Source of the DNA: Bugulina stolonifera
Lineage: Eukaryota > Bryozoa > Gymnolaemata > Cheilostomatida > Bugulidae
Assembly (NCBI GenBank): GCA_935421135.1
Contig: OW285188.1
Span: forward strand, 20,189,233 to 20,253,232
Reading direction: 5' to 3'
Length of the DNA: 64,000 nt
The notes beneath the pieces are model-generated. The model was not told where the DNA came from. It ran no database searches and saw only the letters and a program-made list of their open reading frames with translations. A program made the translations under genes and the position numbers. This document shows positions 48,745 to 63,372 of the stretch, in pieces (the first letter of the stretch is position 1; every line of letters starts with the position of its first letter).

Positions 48745-51700
48745 TCAATCTGCATACATCTTCTCAATCACATCAGCATATTTCTCTAGCACTACAGGCC
48801 TCTTTAACTTCAAGGTTGGACCTAGTATAACAATGAGAACAAGTCAGGAGCTGGAAATGTACTGAGTTAGCAACCTACTAGCTTACTTTTGCATAAAATA
48901 CATTCTCACATGCGCGAGCCAGAGTTGTCTGCTCTTTTATTAAAAGTCTGAAACCCAAATTATTCATCTTCAAGAGGAATGTTGAGGGGTAATCGGATTG
49001 GTTGAGATTTGTTTTCTTGTGATTTTCACAAATTAATTACAATTTAAAAATGGAAAGGATTATCACAAAGAAATCAACAGTAACTGCTTACCCAGTTCGC
49101 CTCCAGCAACACTAAAATCGGTACCCAATATGGTAAACTTGGCAATCTTTTTGGCATTTGACTCGCTCTTTGTATTGGCTTTAGTGATACCATCCATTAT
49201 GGCCTTCTTTACAGCTTCGTCTTTATCATCAGTTACGTCTGAAACCTATTGGGAATAGTATATATATATATGTGAGGAGAGAAAGAGGAAAACTCCAAAA
49301 GTAACCAATAGACAATTATTGGCAACCCCAACACCTGTGATGATAATAAATAGCAATAATGTATTCTAGTAATATATAATGTACCCTAACTTAGTATTAC
49401 TTGAATATTATGTATTAAGACTAGTGACAAAAGGCTCAGCGTTTTCCTTTTAGTTCCGAAATAATTAAAATTGTTAAAAGTAGCAGAGAGTTACTTTCTG
49501 ATCACTAAGAGTATTCAATGGTATCATATTATTTATACAACACCACTGATAGTACATGTATGTAATAGTAGTAATATTATACCTTCGTAGCTGAGCTACC
49601 AACAGATTTACACCACTCAATAGTCTGGGGTGTGAATTCTTCCTTAGGTAGCAGAGTTTCCTGATCGACCTCAGTCTACAAAACAATCACTACTCTTACT
49701 ATTCTGAGAGCATTCAGGAGTTGTCTTCTCATTGATTCACTACAGAAAACATTGCTACTGGAATTCAACAGGAAGGAAATTACTTTTTACCATAGAAATA
49801 ACTGAAAGAGCTAACGGTATCTAAGTTTTAAACATGCTTTCCGAAACGCGTTACACTGTGTGTAGAGTAAACTGACCTTGAGAGTTATAAGGATAGATAG
49901 GAATTTCCTCTTGTCACCTATGAGCATACAGTTGGCCACTTGTGGGAGAGCTTCCTTTACCTCATTCTCAATAGGTACAGGAGCTACATTCTCTCCACCA
50001 GCAGTTATCAAGAGCTCTATAATAAGTATAACAAGGTTGTCAAATGCTACACTATAATTAGTTCACACTTCACAGTTTGGATCAATGACATAATGTGTAG
50101 TGCACTACATTTGCAAAACAAAATAAGTTTATATCAAATCTCTAACACCAACATAAACACTGCTAGTACCTTTAATTCTGCCGGTAATGTAAAGGAAACC
50201 CTTATCATCTACGAAACCGATATCTCCAGATTTCAGTCGGTGTTCGCTGTCGAATGTATCCTTAGTTTTCTCCTCTTCATTGAGATAGCCCATGAATACG
50301 TGGCGACCATACATGGCTATTTCACCGTGACCTTTCTCGTCCTTGTCCAGCAGGTCATAATTGAATCCCGGCATCCTGTAGCCAGCACTGTTAGACCTCC
50401 AGTGTTTGTTATCATCAACCCAGGCAGTCATTGAGTTACCTCCAGTACTCTCACTCATACCTTAAACACAACAGCACATTGGAACATATAACATAAAATA
50501 TAGTAAGCACTGGGCCTTGATATACATGTACATGCAACACTAATTTACTACTCACTGAAATCTATGTTGTACAGGATAATGGGCATTGATTTGGTCATCT
50601 TTCGTATATATACAGAGAGAGGGAATAACTCCAAATTAGAATCAATAATTTTATGAAAGCCCATGTACACAAGTTCCTCATTGACTTAACCTGTGACCCT
50701 GAGAGTTAGAACCTTAGCACTATAACCGCTGGATTACAAAAGGGGAGGGAGCGTATTATACAGTAGCTATTCACACAGTATGCCTTACAATGTACGTACA
50801 GTGTATGTCAATATTATTTATACCAGTTATCAACAACGTACAAGTAAGTTTATTTCTTTACTACTACAAATCAGAACAGAATTAGTAGCACATTGTATAT
50901 GGCAATGTTAGTATGTAATACCAGAGTGGATGGGTTGGTACTACCTACCATAGACCTCCATAACAGGCAGACCAACAGATGCGAAGAACTCGTGTGTTTC
51001 TGGAGTCAATGGTGCTGCTCCAGCATAGAAATATCTGCAGTTAGTCATACCCAAACCTATTCTTATGCTGCTGAGGATCTTCATAGCAATACTGTTAGCA
51101 AATGCTGGTCCTTGTCTACAATCGAGGGACAGAAAATAGATAACATTAAAGAATAATAGTTTCAACAGAATATGTCAGTAGTATTAATCATTATGAACTA
51201 TATAAATAGTATTATTATATCTTGTTATATCTACGTATATGTACGTATACATGCACATGTAATTCTCTCCAAGTGTTTGCATAAAACACAATATATTAGT
51301 AGACACTTTACCTGCACAAGTCACAACAGCCTGCTACACTGTATGACATGTACATGTATGTACATGTGTGACGTTAACTAATCAATAATATTACATGACT
51401 ATCACACTGTAAATAGTACACACTGCTAATACATGTAGTACTAGTAAACTCAGCTATAGCACTGCTACAATAGCACTAGTACACGCTGCTATAATAGCAC
51501 TAGTACACGCTGCTATAATAGCACTAGTACACGCTGCTATAATAGCACTAGTACACGCTGCTACAATAGCACTAGTACACGCTGCTATAATAGCACTAGT
51601 ACACGCTGCTATAATAGCACTAGTACACGCTGCTATAACAGCACTAGTACACGCTGCTATAATAGCACTAGTACACGCTGCTATAATAGCACTAGTACAC

Positions 51701-54700
51701 GCTGCTATAATAGCACTAGTACACGCTGCTATAATAGCACTAGTACACGCTGCTATAATAGCACTAGTACACGCTGCTATAATAGCACTAGTACACGCTG
51801 CTACAATAGCACTAGTACACGCTGCTATAATAGCACTAGTACACGCTGCTATAATAGCACTAGTACACAATGCTTGTAATGCTTTACTCTGCTGTAATAG
51901 CAACAGCATGTACTAACATACCCATTCTTCATATTCTCGGCAGTCTGACGAGCCTTTCCACGTGCCCAAGTGACCAGCTTCTTCTTGAGTCCTGTGAGTT
52001 CACCGAGGATGACCTTCAGCTTGTCCTCCATCTTCTCATAGACCCGGGGAACTCCAAAGAAGATGGTAGGGGTGACCTCCTTGAGGGTGTTGTTCAGAGA
52101 ACCCTGTAAGTGTATATTACAATGTGTACAATACAGGATCCAGTACAAACATATATGTAGACATTGTACCATACAGTACAATGTACAATGTCTACATGGC
52201 ATATTATATTATCAGTAGCATGAACACTGGATACACTATACATTATACAGTAGTATATTATGCACTAATATGCCCATGTACTTTCTTATTATTCTATTAC
52301 ACAGCCTATTAGTGAGGTGAATATAGAATACTATTAATATTGCAGTACTAAATTATTAGTACTACACCAATATACTACGTACTGTGTACATGCATAAAGT
52401 ACATGTATTAGCACGCACACTATATTGTACCCATGCGGTAGGAGTTATGCTACCTCTACGATGTTATACTGTACAAGTGTAGACAATTATGGTAACTTGA
52501 GCAAGTAGTTCAGCGCTGTCTTACCTTGAATGCATCAGGCTGTGCAAAGTAGACAGTGGCAGCGTATGAGATGGGCAGGTACATGTCTAACAGCTGAGCG
52601 GCGATATGACTAAGGGGAAGATAACTAACGATAGTCTCACAGGCTACCCGTGTTCTTACAAACTGGCCAATCACACGACAGGCATACGTGAGCTAAACAA
52701 ATAAATACAACACCAAATACATGTATATCCGTTAACATCAAACTTACTGCAGTAAACAATAATATTTTACAACAAAAACCACTTTATACAGAGGCCCCAC
52801 TATCCGATTTATGTACATCTATTATTGTATATCTTGTGTAGTATTTCTGCAAGACTGTATATAGAACAACCAGATAATATAGATGTACGCTATACTGAAG
52901 CCTATTAATAGTGTGTGCACGTAATACATGTACATGTATATAGGCTAATATACAGACCAAATCATGAATACATCAAATAGCAACTCAACAGCCTGCTTAC
53001 ATACCTTGTCTACAGAAATGTTAAACGCAATAAACACTTTCAGAAGCTGTCTGTATATGTTTATAAATAGAACTCATCACATATGTAATATACAGTAGCA
53101 GTACCAAAATATAATAAAACTTACGTTATCATGGCTTAACATTACACCTTTGGGTTTGCCTGTGGTTCCGGACTACAAGTATAAGATATGCGTATTATAT
53201 GTACAAATTGGAAGGACTGTATTAACTGTTCGATATAACACACATACATGTATATTATATACATACATAGGCCACCATGTATATAGTAAGAATAAGTGAG
53301 GGGGCTTACTTACTGTATAGATAAGAGTACAACACTTGTTCACGTATTGATCATCCATTCTCTTCTGTAGCACATCATCAGCTACATCTGAGCCTAGTTT
53401 CATGAAGTCTTCCCACTACAAGACAAGTAAAAGTAAAACACTATACATACGTTCCTCTAAACCAGCTACTGTAGATGAGTAAGTATTCCTTACTGATTAG
53501 TGAGGCTTTTAGCCTGGGTTTCAAGTCCTTCAAGAAAATAGTCAGGCACTACGTTGCAATTAACAGTACTATAACTGTGAGTGGGTGCCAGTATGCCCCT
53601 CTCCTATATCCTCTTGTAAGAGCAAACGTGAAACTTGGGACAGTTTTGGGTTGTGTACAACTTAAAATTATTTTTGTGAGCTTGAGATAAAAATAACAGT
53701 GGTTGTTACTTGTTATCATTCATAACATACTATTGTAGCATACAATATACATGTAGTCAAGTACAATGTATAATAGCAATAGGTGTGCCTCTGTGTACCA
53801 ATAAGAATATACATTATTCATATACCAGTAGCTAACAAACACCTAACATTCCATGCACAGATTGTAAGCAATAGAATCTAACACTGTACACTTACTACTA
53901 TACAATTTACTATGTGATAAGGCATTGCAATGTGACACTTTATACATTATGTTCTATTGTCCTCTCAGAGTTTCTGTATCAATTCCCATCCCAACACAAT
54001 AACTTACATTCAAATCCAGTGAACAGAATCATTTCTAACTACATCCATTATTTTGATGCATGTACATGTATGTACTAGCATAAATTCTACCTTATACAAT
54101 TATACACACAACTGTAGATACACATTTTGTCATATACATGTGCATATATATATTATACACTGTACTTACACTATAAACGTTTTCCTTATCTGTGCTGGGC
54201 TTGCCTATGTACTGTACTACAGCTTTGAGCATAGGCAACTGATCCCATACTTTCAGCACTTTCTGAAGTTGGGCGTCATTCTCAACCACACATACATTTG
54301 ATTGTGAGCTTTCTAGAACATAGGCTACGGCATCTGGAGAGTTGGTGGCATATATACCCACACTTAGGCCTCTAAAAACATATAAGTATGCTTTATTTAT
54401 TAGATGATCAAACACTAGAAAATTGGCATGTTGAAAGTTCTTAACATAATGCATGTACTTGTATGATAAAACATCAAACAGCATTACACATACAGTGCAG
54501 ATTGTTCCAGTATATACAATATAGAATGTATTATACAAGATAGAATGTATTATACAAGCATAATGTATCACCATAGATATACATCATATCATAATGTATC
54601 CCACTCTATAGATACTCAAGTAGGTTTATAACTGTGACTGAAACACTTAGAAAGGGTTACTGGAGTACTGCACAGCAGCATAATAGTGTATTATCTGGTA

Positions 54701-57700
54701 GGCTCTAATGTGTAATAGAGAACAGAGTGTAGTACAGAGTGTAGTACAGAGTGTAGTGTAGCATAGTGTTTATACTATGAGAGTTATCAGCTGTGTAAGT
54801 GACAAGTACTACACTAATTACCAATACACAACACTAGGATTCCAGTATATGACCACCACTCATTAGCAGCTAATAACAATAATTAACCTGTACACCACTA
54901 GTGTCTATACTGTACATCACTAGTGTCTATACTGTACATCACTAGTGTCTATACTGTATATCACTAGTGTCTATACTGTACATCACTAGTGTCTATACTG
55001 TACATCACTAGTGTCTATACTGTATATCACTAGTGTCTATACTGTATATCACTAGTGTCTATACTGTATATCACTAGTGTCTATACTGTACATCACGAGT
55101 GTCTATACTGTACATCACTAGTGTCTATACTGTATATCACTAGTGTCTATACTGTACATCACTAGTGTCTATACTGTACATCACTAGTGTCTATACTGTA
55201 CATCACTAGTGTCTATACTGTATATCACTAGTGTCTATACTGTACATCACTAGTGTCTATACTGTACATCACTAGTGTCTATACTGTATATCACTAGTGT
55301 CTATACTGTATATCACTAGTGTCTATACTGTACATCACGAGTGTCTATACTGTACATCACTAGTGTCTATACTGTACATCACTAGAGTGTCTATACTGTA
55401 TAAGATGAAATAGTAAAGATGCACACACACACGCACACACATTACATATGCACATACCCGGCAAATATGGCTCCTAGGTTGGACAGAAACCATTCTTTGC
55501 TGTTGAACCCAAGAATACCAACACCATTGAAGGGCTCCAGTCCCAGCTGAAACAATGCAATACAACATACATGACAATGCACTATATGCTGTAAATAGTG
55601 TATAGTATTCTGTAGATAAAAACACAAACACTGTACATTTAGTAGGCTATAGTATAATGTAACATGTACATATTATACAAGTCATTACACTATGACATCC
55701 CTCTGGGACACAGTATTATGTTTTATGAACATATAGAAGTGTTCTTATACCAAATGTAACATGTATCTAAAAATCTAGTGTTAGTAGTGGTTCTATTAAT
55801 AGATCTACTCTCCAAGAATAGAATACATGATTAGGCCTACCAATACCAAAGACTTCAATTGCATGTGGTGTACTAGTAGGCTATTCATTCAATCACCCAA
55901 TATAACTCTCCTGAGGGCTTGTAATAATATTCCACAATTATTCTCAGTTAGAGTTTTATTCACAGTAGAAGTACTAAATGTTTGTGGTTACACACACAAG
56001 TTACGATATAAAATTATAGGATGTAATTATAGCTTGATTTCCACTGATAAGTGTGTTACTGCAGGAGTATTTCGAAGTACTTAGCAGGGAAGTTAGAATA
56101 TTTCAGCTGGTACAATACTGCTCAAGTGGAAACGAGCTTCACCAGAATATTGATTGTGGTACATAATGAGTAGAACTTCCTACATAATAATATACAAGTA
56201 CATGTACCTACTAACTATATAATACACTATAGTACACATGCCTACTAACTATAATATGATAGGGTCAGAGACTCAGGGTACATGTGCTGTACAATCTAAC
56301 CTTTATCAGTGACTTGGCTGTGATCAAGATCTGTTGGTAATACTGTTGGTAGGTCCAGAATTTGAATGGTCCAGCAGGGTCATCTTTGTAAGCTATAAAC
56401 AACAGCACATGCATGTGTGTGTATATGACATACCAGATATACTCACTACATAACACATGTGTATATGACATACCAGATATACTCACTACATAACACATGT
56501 ACATGTACATGTACAGATACTAGTCACATTCATATTATTAGATCTATGACCTAACTTTACTGAGTGCTCTATGACGTCACTTATGACTACCCTTATATGA
56601 CGCAGTTAGCACTGTATACTGTTACAAGTCAACTCTCCACCAAAAAGCAGTGTGGTGCCAAACATCACCAGAATAGCATCTATTCTATGCCATATGGTGA
56701 GTGATATGGCAGATGAGCTATAATTCACTACTATGTATTCATAGTAAATGAGTGGACATGTTGGTAACTGCAGATGAAGATTATAGTCAGTAGAGTTTTC
56801 TCGTCAAATCTCGACAAGCCCACCCCTTCTCTAAGTGGGCTTACACCATGCTATACGATAGGCCCCAGGTTACTATTAACCATCTGCAGTATGCATTATA
56901 GTAGTGGGCATACACCATATCAACTGGTAGCAGATAAAAATCACTTGGAATGTTAGAGAGCTGGTTATGTACACTGTGAACATCAGCATATGACACCTAC
57001 ACTGTCTAGCCCACATACATGTAGGTAGTAGAGTGGTCCTCCAACTTACCGATTGCTCTGGCACCTGGGTGTTTCCTTACTGTAGAGTTGACTAAGGACA
57101 TAACACTCACAGAGTTCATGGCCTCCATGGGAGACCCTCCATATCTCAACTTGACAGCACCATCCCTTACCCATGTTATAGGTGAATCAGCCTCAAAATA
57201 CTTGTCTGACTCTAAGCAATGTAAAACCCAAATATTAATTAGAAATCAACAGAAGGGATTTACTAGAATATTAATTCTCTATTGAATAACATGACTTACT
57301 TAGCCAATTCTACATGGTACAGACACCTATATGATCCATAAATAATACAATATACTAGAAATCAATAATGCACTCAGGTTAGGTTAGTGGATACCACAGT
57401 GTAGTACTGCTAGTTCCCACCTTTTAGCAGGTAACCAGTAACCTAAATTCACACTACAACCAATCATTAGCCACTACCACTGTCTTTCAAGTCTACATGA
57501 TGATAAATAACTTCAGTTCCACTACCTTTTGTCATACAGTAGACCTGTAGGCCCCAAATATTATATTAGTTGTAGCATAAATTAAAATATAAATCAAATC
57601 CAATCATAATCAGGTCAAAAGGGCTACTTACTAGCCATTCTATATAAACAGGATAGCTCACACTTTTAGCAGATGAAAATAAACAGCATACAGGGCACTG

Positions 57701-59653
57701 CATAGTGCACATATGCTGCCATTATCAATTGAAAAATTATAAGAGTCCATTGCAGATTTTCTCTAGATAATTATGCTAAGAATGCAGCAGAATTTAGCTG
57801 GTACAAGGCTATTTTTGTTACCAAACAGCAATCTTGGCTTCATCTGTGAATGCATTTTGCCTTTAAAATACATAATATCAAGCAAATAAAGTTGCCAAAT
57901 TCCAGCTATAATAGACTTTGGTAAAAATATCCAGTAACTACATGTAGGTTCCCAAGCAGTCCAACTTTTCTACTAAACTATTCATAGTGATGTATATGCA
58001 AGTAACCAGTAAACTGTTGAACACCCACTTTTTTCCTTGGAAGTCTCACCACCTTCGGGAGCAGCAGCAGCTGGAGCAACTTCTGAATGAGGTTTCCTGT
58101 AATATCAGTATAAGAGTAAGTTATCGTGTAATAAGATGGAACAAGTGATGGCAGTCCCACACCTTGGCATGAAATGATGGGCTTTTAATATGCACTGCAA
58201 AGGATAAGATAACATAATCCGATGGGTATATCTATACATAAAATGTAAATAACTGTGACAGTGGTACACACCCTGCGGTAGATTAAATGCTCTCTTGGCA
58301 TGGCCTATGATACATGGTGAACTAAACGACAACAAAATAATGAGGACCACATGTTTGATGTAAGACAACATGTTATCATTGCTGTTTAGAGGATGGGTCA
58401 GCAGATCCTGATTTGCTCAATATATCATGCCATACATTTGTCAGCATCAAAGTACAAGCTTACACATGGCATGTCCAATAATAGAGAAATAAGTACGATG
58501 AATCATGCATGGAGAATGATGATGTCATATCCATGTATGGATTTCAGTACAACAGGTAGAAAACAGGGAGGATAGTAGCATTTGCTTTGCAGGATTTTGG
58601 CCTTCCATTATGACAATTTTGGGCCGGTTGGGTAAACATCAGGGCTATATTCAGTACCAGTTATAGTGATACTTGACTTTGAACAACAATTTTTATCTTG
58701 CCTAATCTCTTCGCTATTGCTTGGTGCAAGTATACTCCGGTTTAGTAGCATCAAGGAGTAAGTACCTCTTACTCCTTGATAGCATCTACAACCGAACCTA
58801 AATCCCAGCAACCTCAATTCTTACTGCTCTTCACAAGTGCAAACCATAACAGGGAAAAGAAAAGAAACATGGTGGGCCTCTTGACCACTGCTTATGTTAC
58901 TCAATGTCACAACATGTTGAATGAGTACGGAATGTAGGATATCTCACAACTGTACCAAAAACGTTGTGCATGAATGGATAACGAGTTCACACCAACTCCT
59001 GCAGATGGCTAGGTATGCAACACAACAACACTATCCTACTACAATACACTGTATTAATATAAATTATATTACTAATGCTTACCCCATCTCAGGTCCTGCT
59101 AGCTTACACACAACTACTTGCTACCTAACATCCACTAATGAATAGATGCCCTGCTACCCAGTGTCCAGCACCACATAACAACAAGTTTAGGTATACACCT
59201 CATGTTTACATTATATATTATGTCCCATTCACTGGTTTTGTATAGAAAATTACCAGCGAGCAGATTTGGGTCATTCATAATCATGAATGGATAGACCATG
59301 GGGATTAGAATGGAATAAAGAATTACTAAGAAAACATTACAAACATGTTATGCTAGTGGTTGTTATAATTAATTTTGGGAACAGTTGATAAACATTGAAC
59401 ATGTTGCTAAGCTAGCACCTATTGCAGATGTAGCCTACACACAAAACTGATACACAAAGTTCATTCACAATATGGCTTGCAATTACTGGCCTATCTCTGG
59501 ACTATTTATAACTTACTGATCCTCCACTTCTGGGGCATCTGTGGTCGGCGTTGTTTCAACTTGGACATCCTCTACAACCACCTGATCATCTCCCGTAGCT
59601 GCTGAACCTAACTCCTCTACAGGGGCTGCGGGACTCTCCACTGAATCACCCAT
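48745..59653 (-). CDS. ACSBG: Acyl-CoA synthetase, bubblegum family (ACSBG)
   Basis: Sixteen minus-strand exons, all in phase: 59517-59653, 58050-58096, 57050-57211, 56301-56392, 55458-55546, 54170-54371, 53314-53415, 53125-53172, 52525-52692, 51922-52103, 50949-51115, 50170-50460, 49877-50016, 49583-49675, 49092-49245, 48745-48821; 716 codons, close to human ACSBG1/2. It activates long- and very-long-chain fatty acids with ATP and CoA. Motifs in order: ATP-phosphate loop YTSGTTGKPKGV (about 276-287, split between exons 7 and 8), VSYLPLSHIAAQ, FFGVPRVYEKM, VYGMSESTGG, SGDIGFVDDKGFLYITGRIK, KELLITAGGENVAPVP, and the C-terminal GPTLKLKRP with the expected catalytic Lys region. Residues 1-65 are an acidic, Ala/Pro-rich extension with no domain. 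Bubblegum enzymes are membrane-associated in animals, but no transmembrane helix is obvious. One paralogue is seen; ACSBG1 versus ACSBG2 cannot be decided. Confidence 0.94.
51455..51872. repeat. 24-bp minisatellite (~17 copies) in ACSBG-like intron 10
   Basis: Unit ACTAGTACACGCTGCTATAA then TAGC; very homogeneous, with ACAATAGC variants. It starts about 50 bp from the donor of exon 10 (51922). Being 24 bp it gives an 8-residue repeat ORF (AIIAACTS), which is not a gene. Confidence 0.96.
52156..52196. repeat. 14-bp-arm hairpin in ACSBG-like intron 9
   Basis: Arms TGTAGACATTGTAC (52156-52169) and GTACAATGTCTACA (52183-52196) are perfect complements around a 13-nt loop. Confidence 0.75.
54890..55398. 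repeat. 22-bp minisatellite (~22 copies) in ACSBG-like intron 5
   Basis: Unit GTGTCTATACTGTACATCAC followed by TA, alternating with TGTATATCAC variants. Ends about 60 bp from the donor of exon 5 (55458). Confidence 0.96.
56415..56505. repeat. ~40-bp direct repeat (2 copies)
   Basis: GTGTATATGACATACCAGAT then ATACTCACTACATAACACAT occurs twice in tandem in ACSBG-like intron 3. Confidence 0.75.
58743..58793. repeat. Dispersed hairpin, copy 2
   Basis: Core ATCAAGGAGTAA / TTACTCCTTGAT is a perfect 12-bp stem (58750-58761, 58769-58780); its right arm in reverse complement reads GTAGATGCTATCAAGGAGTA, matching the arm of the copy at 18891. Confidence 0.8.
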
Positions 59654-61300
59654 GGTTTATCTTACAGTACACTTTCTACAAAATTACTAATGATAATAAT
59701 ATGCATTCACTTGATTAGCTCATCTTCCAGTACCAGTACACAACTGATATTACAAGTTTCTTTTTAGTGACAATGGCACATTCAAGAAGGTCTTCCATGT
59801 GTGAAAATTCAATTAAAATTGTTGATGCTGAATGTAGTCAACAAATCAAATTCTTTATCCCATAAAGTGCATAGAGGTGTATAGGCTATATACTTTATAC
59901 ATACAAACCTAATGCTGATCTGCTAGAATTAAATACTACATGCACTACACTGACTACAGACTACGCGCGCACACACCTCTAGTCCCTGAGCTAACTGAAG
60001 CAATAGTGGAATGTGAACCATAGTAAGCTGGTAGATTATGCCAAATGGAGTGTAAAGAGCATTAGGAATGCAGTATTTGAATCCATTCTATTCATCACCG
60101 GAGCAGCGTACCATGGACTACTAAATAGAGATTTAGTCATTTGCCTTCCCTAACAGATGAATTAGGAGATTAATATAGGATTGATATGGTGGTTATGTAT
60201 CTGTGATATGTTGGTGTTATGCTGTGCTGGAGAGCAGTTGGATGCTAGGGCGTGTGTAGCGTATATGCAGTATGGATCACCCCATTACCCATATTGCCTT
60301 TTGAATATTATAATCATTGTTTATTTGGGTGTTTAAATCTGAACTTATCAGCAATCATTACAACCCACTCATTGATAATTGAATAACCTATAAGAGCTGC
60401 AGTTATAGGACTATGTTATCAAACCCTTGAGGGGTGCGAAGTCTCTAGACTACATTGAGTAAAATACAATCATGCCAATAGGCTACTTTTAATATCTAGG
60501 TGTCTTTATTTGCATGATTTATAATGTACGTATTATATAATTATTAGTATGATTATACTATTATTTGCACCAAACCAGTTATAAGAGACAGAACAATGTA
60601 CTTAGCAGTAATATAAACAGGTTACATAGTAAATCTACACCAAGCTATTCTATATAATATCACTATAATTCTTATCAATAAGTTTTGCTTGGCAAAAAAT
60701 TCTATCCTACATCCTTTATGCACAGATTGGTCATATACATGTAGGCCTGCATGTAAATGTATATCATATATATATCATATATACATGTACATGTGCACAC
60801 TATAGGCTACTGAATTATAATAGGCCTATATTTAACGATTCACACAAAAATTCATAAATATTGAAGCAGTACATGATTGTGATCTACAACAACATCCCAT
60901 GATTATACACAATCAATAAGTTAATCAATATATAGTAGGCTACACTCTACTACAGTTATGTGCATAATAGTAAAAACATTGTAGTAACCAGTATACTGGA
61001 GATCAAAATGATGGTAATCTTACTAATAATGCCTGCAGTAAGCCATTTATACATGTGACCGGGGCCTTCTCCTAAAATTGTGAAAGTAAACATAAAACAA
61101 CTCTTTCAAAAAATCAAATGACGAATGGGCTACCTAGATACCTCACAGCCAGGCAGTTGGTAGTTGCGACTCAAACTTGAGAACAAAAATGAAACTTGAG
61201 ATAAGATACAATGAATTACAAACAACAATAACAATAACAATTATATTATTTTTATTATAAATTTAAAGTTATTATACAATTTGTCACAATCACAATCGTA
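59654..61300. other. Interval upstream of ACSBG-like gene, no gene seen
   Basis: About 1.6 kb between the ACSBG-like start codon and the retrotransposon. AT-rich, with scattered TACATGTA palindromes. No promoter motif, RNA gene or coding stretch could be supported. Confidence 0.5.
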
Positions 61301-63160
61301 ATGTCTTCTGTTTGTGGAGGTTGCAAAAAAGCATTGAAGGGAGATGCACTCCAATGCAATATGTGTGAACTCTGGTTTGATATAAGATGTTCTGGTGCTG
61401 ACTCTGCGGCTATTACATTTTTGAACTCATCTGCTGGTAAGAAGAGTAGCATTCACTGGTTTTGCACTAGCTGTGAAAGTAGCACCAAAAAAATTTTGCA
61501 GCGTATCACAGTAATGGAAAAAAATTTAGGTAATTTGGAGCAACAAATTAAAGTGTTGACAGAGAAAGTAGAAGAGTATGGTGCCAAAACAAAAGACCAA
61601 TTTGATAAAATGACCCTATGCCCACAGGAGGCAAAACTTACCCCAAATATTGAGAACACCACAATAACCACTATTGTCAAAGAATTGAAAGAGAGAGAGA
61701 CTAGAGCCAAGAACCTAGTATTCACTGGGATAGTGACGGAACCTAAGGTGAAATCTTTCTTAAATAGGCTAACCATTGTACCAGTTAAAGTAAAAAAGAT
61801 TGGGAAACCAGAAAAAGAAATTTTCCTTGTAGAACTAGACTCTGAGGCTGATAAATGGAAAGCCATAGGCCAAGCTCGGAATATCTGTACAACAGTCTCT
61901 GACCTTTCAGGCATGTTTGTCAATCCCGACCTGACAAAAACGGAAAGAGATCATCAATTCCATCTAAGACAAGAATGTAGGGCAAGAAGAGCTAAAGGGG
62001 AAAGTGTGAAAATTAAAAAAGGGTTGATTGTGCAGATATCAGACTAGGATGATACCAATGAGAAAACTAATTGTGAGAGAGCAGTTAAACATTATGGTGA
62101 ACCAGAACCATCACAAAAAACAAAAAAAAAATCTAACCACAAAATTCCATTTGATGTTTTATATACCAACATACGCTCTTTACGAAATAAGTCTATCAGT
62201 CTAGAATGGGAGACAATTGTCAACCCCAACATAAAAATCATTTGCATCACAGAAACAATGCTGGACACTACAGTTTCTAGTGGAGAAATAAAGATCAATA
62301 ATTTTACAGTTTACCGCCAGGATCGAAATATCAACGGTGGTGGAGTCGCAATATATTTGCACAACAGCATTGAAGCGTCTAGTCTATTATTGGATTCTGC
62401 AGCTGAGGCTGTGTGTCTTAAAATATCCATTGGTAAAGATAAACAAAAAATCATGCTTCTATGTGTGTACAGACCTCCAAGTAACATTGACAGTCTTTTG
62501 ATTCCTGATTTATTTAAGGAGGTTGTAATGTTGTCTTCGTAAACAAACTGTTCATTGCTTATATGTGGTGATTTTAATTTTCCACGTATAAACTGGCACC
62601 TAGCTTCACATTCAGGAATAAAAGCTCTATATGACCCATTTTTATCCTGTTTACATGATCTTGGGCTAACTCAACATATATTCCAGCCGACTCATATTCA
62701 GGGAAACATATTGGACCTTGTATTTAGCAATGAGATGATAGTATATGATATAACAGTGCTAGCCCCTATATTAAGTGATCACTCAATAATAATAATGTCT
62801 CTAAATGTAGGTGCAGAAACTGCTAATGATTTGAATACAAGAACAATATTCAATTATGATAGAGTGGACATCAAATGGGCTAAAGAAGCTTTTGTTCCAT
62901 GGGAAGAGGCAATAGAACAAGCCATTGAAAAGAAGGAACACATAGACTTTGTTTATGATATATTTATTCAATCACTACAAGATTTAAAGAACAAATGCAT
63001 AAAAAATAGAACTATTAAACAGGTTTCTAATAGTCCAGAATGGATGACAAAGAGTCTCAAAAATGCCATTAGCCATCAACGCACACTTTATAACAAAATG
63101 AAAAGATTTCCATCAGACTATAACATCAAAATAACACAAAACAAGCAAAAAAAAATATAG
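61301..63160 (+). mobile_element. Non-LTR retrotransposon copy: PHD-like finger plus AP endonuclease, no RT
   Basis: One frame runs through the whole element, broken by TAG at 62045-62047 and TAA near 62540. Part 1 (61301-62047, 248 codons, good ATG) starts with a Cys-rich PHD-like finger (SSVCGGCKKAL, QCNMCELWFD, HWFCTSCES), followed by a coiled coil and a basic end. Part 2 (from about 62140) has the apurinic-endonuclease motifs of LINE ORF2: NIRSLRNK, ICITETMLD, NGGGVAIYLH, CVYRPPSN, LICGDFNF, LDLVFSN and SDHSIII. After the endonuclease a linker ends at 63160. There is no reverse transcriptase, so the copy is non-autonomous. CR1/L2-type elements carry PHD-like fingers in ORF1, which suggests that clade. 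Confidence 0.85.
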
Positions 63161-63372
63161 CACAAAAATAGCACCTATGACATAAACTTACAAAAAAAAT
63201 AACTGAGTTCTCACGACTTTACACACACAAGTGTGGTCTGTGTGAGAAAATTTAAAAAGAAAAAAAAATGATTATACAACAATACGATGTGAATGTTATG
63301 TAATAATGCATTGTAATTGTATTATTATTATTATTATATATTAAATATTTATTTATTATCATTTATGATATG

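Noticed and set aside
51454..51909. ORF with AIIAACTS repeats, antifreeze- or silk-like at first sight
   Set aside because: Pure 24-bp minisatellite inside an ACSBG-like intron; no start context, splice support or composition change.
61453..61923. Minus-strand ORF of 156 codons in the retrotransposon
   Set aside because: Antisense shadow of the ORF1-like frame, which carries the recognisable Cys-rich finger.
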